From contig PKYM01000188.1 in the NCBI GenBank assembly GCA_003132645.1, positions 1 through 5,220 of the forward strand: 5,220 nucleotides of DNA, given 5' to 3'. The DNA is from Actinomycetota bacterium. Lineage in GTDB: Bacteria > Actinomycetota > Thermoleophilia > UBA2241. Of the stretch, positions 5,200-5,220 are shown piece by piece; the first letter of the stretch is position 1, and every line of letters begins with the position of its first letter. The notes under the pieces were generated by a model. It had not been told where the DNA came from. It made no database searches and saw only the letters and a program-made list of their open reading frames with translations. The translations under genes and the position numbers were made by a program.

Positions 5200-5220
5200 G
5201 GGGCTCCTGTTCAGTCACGG
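5190..5220. repeat. Direct repeat at the acetyltransferase start
   Basis: On the minus strand CCGTGACTGAAC occurs twice, 19 bases apart (5209-5220 and 5190-5201). The downstream copy holds the GTG start and first codons. The upstream copy has a GTGACTGA in another frame. The AGGAG ribosome site lies between them. The repeat reaches the window edge, so it may extend further. Confidence 0.8.

Overview
The window is about 65% GC (estimated by eye) and every credible gene lies on the minus strand. High GC, frequent GTG starts (5199, 1665, probably 1138) and clear AGGAG-type ribosome sites fit a high-GC soil-type bacterium, most likely Actinomycetota. A Thermoleophilia-like lineage is possible but is only an impression from the protein style. 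No rRNA, tRNA, transposase, integrase or CRISPR array was found.

Layout in the direction of transcription (high to low coordinates): a maltose/galactoside O-acetyltransferase gene with one in-frame TGA (5199-4648); a 14-codon relic overlapping the next start; the N-terminal third of a GT-B glycosyltransferase (4599-4180); a leader with an extended -10 promoter and an intact cold-shock protein gene (4017-3814), closed by an 18-bp perfect hairpin terminator (3789-3749); a frameshifted fragment of unknown function (3733-3427); an intact GNAT acetyltransferase (3410-2883); the N-terminal half of a short-chain dehydrogenase (2804-2424); a 38-codon small ORF (2366-2250); a RimJ/RimL-type GNAT (2233-1679); an ASCH/YhfF-type protein (1665-1150); a remnant of a catechol-type O-methyltransferase (1138-903); an intact class I methyltransferase (883-266); and the start of a small conserved protein running off the left edge (122-1).

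From 2366 down to 266 the genes are separated by only 11-19 bases and could be one transcript. The cold-shock gene has its own promoter and terminator and looks like an independent unit. The gene set is dominated by enzymes that would modify small molecules (two GNATs, two methyltransferases, a glycosyltransferase, an SDR, a sugar acetyltransferase), but no shared pathway can be read from the sequence.

The most unusual feature is damage: five genes in 5.2 kb are cut short, internally deleted, frameshifted or stopped, while intact small genes sit between them. I do not see a convincing new molecular system. The pattern is best explained by a decaying accessory region or by assembly error, and these need to be told apart with reads.
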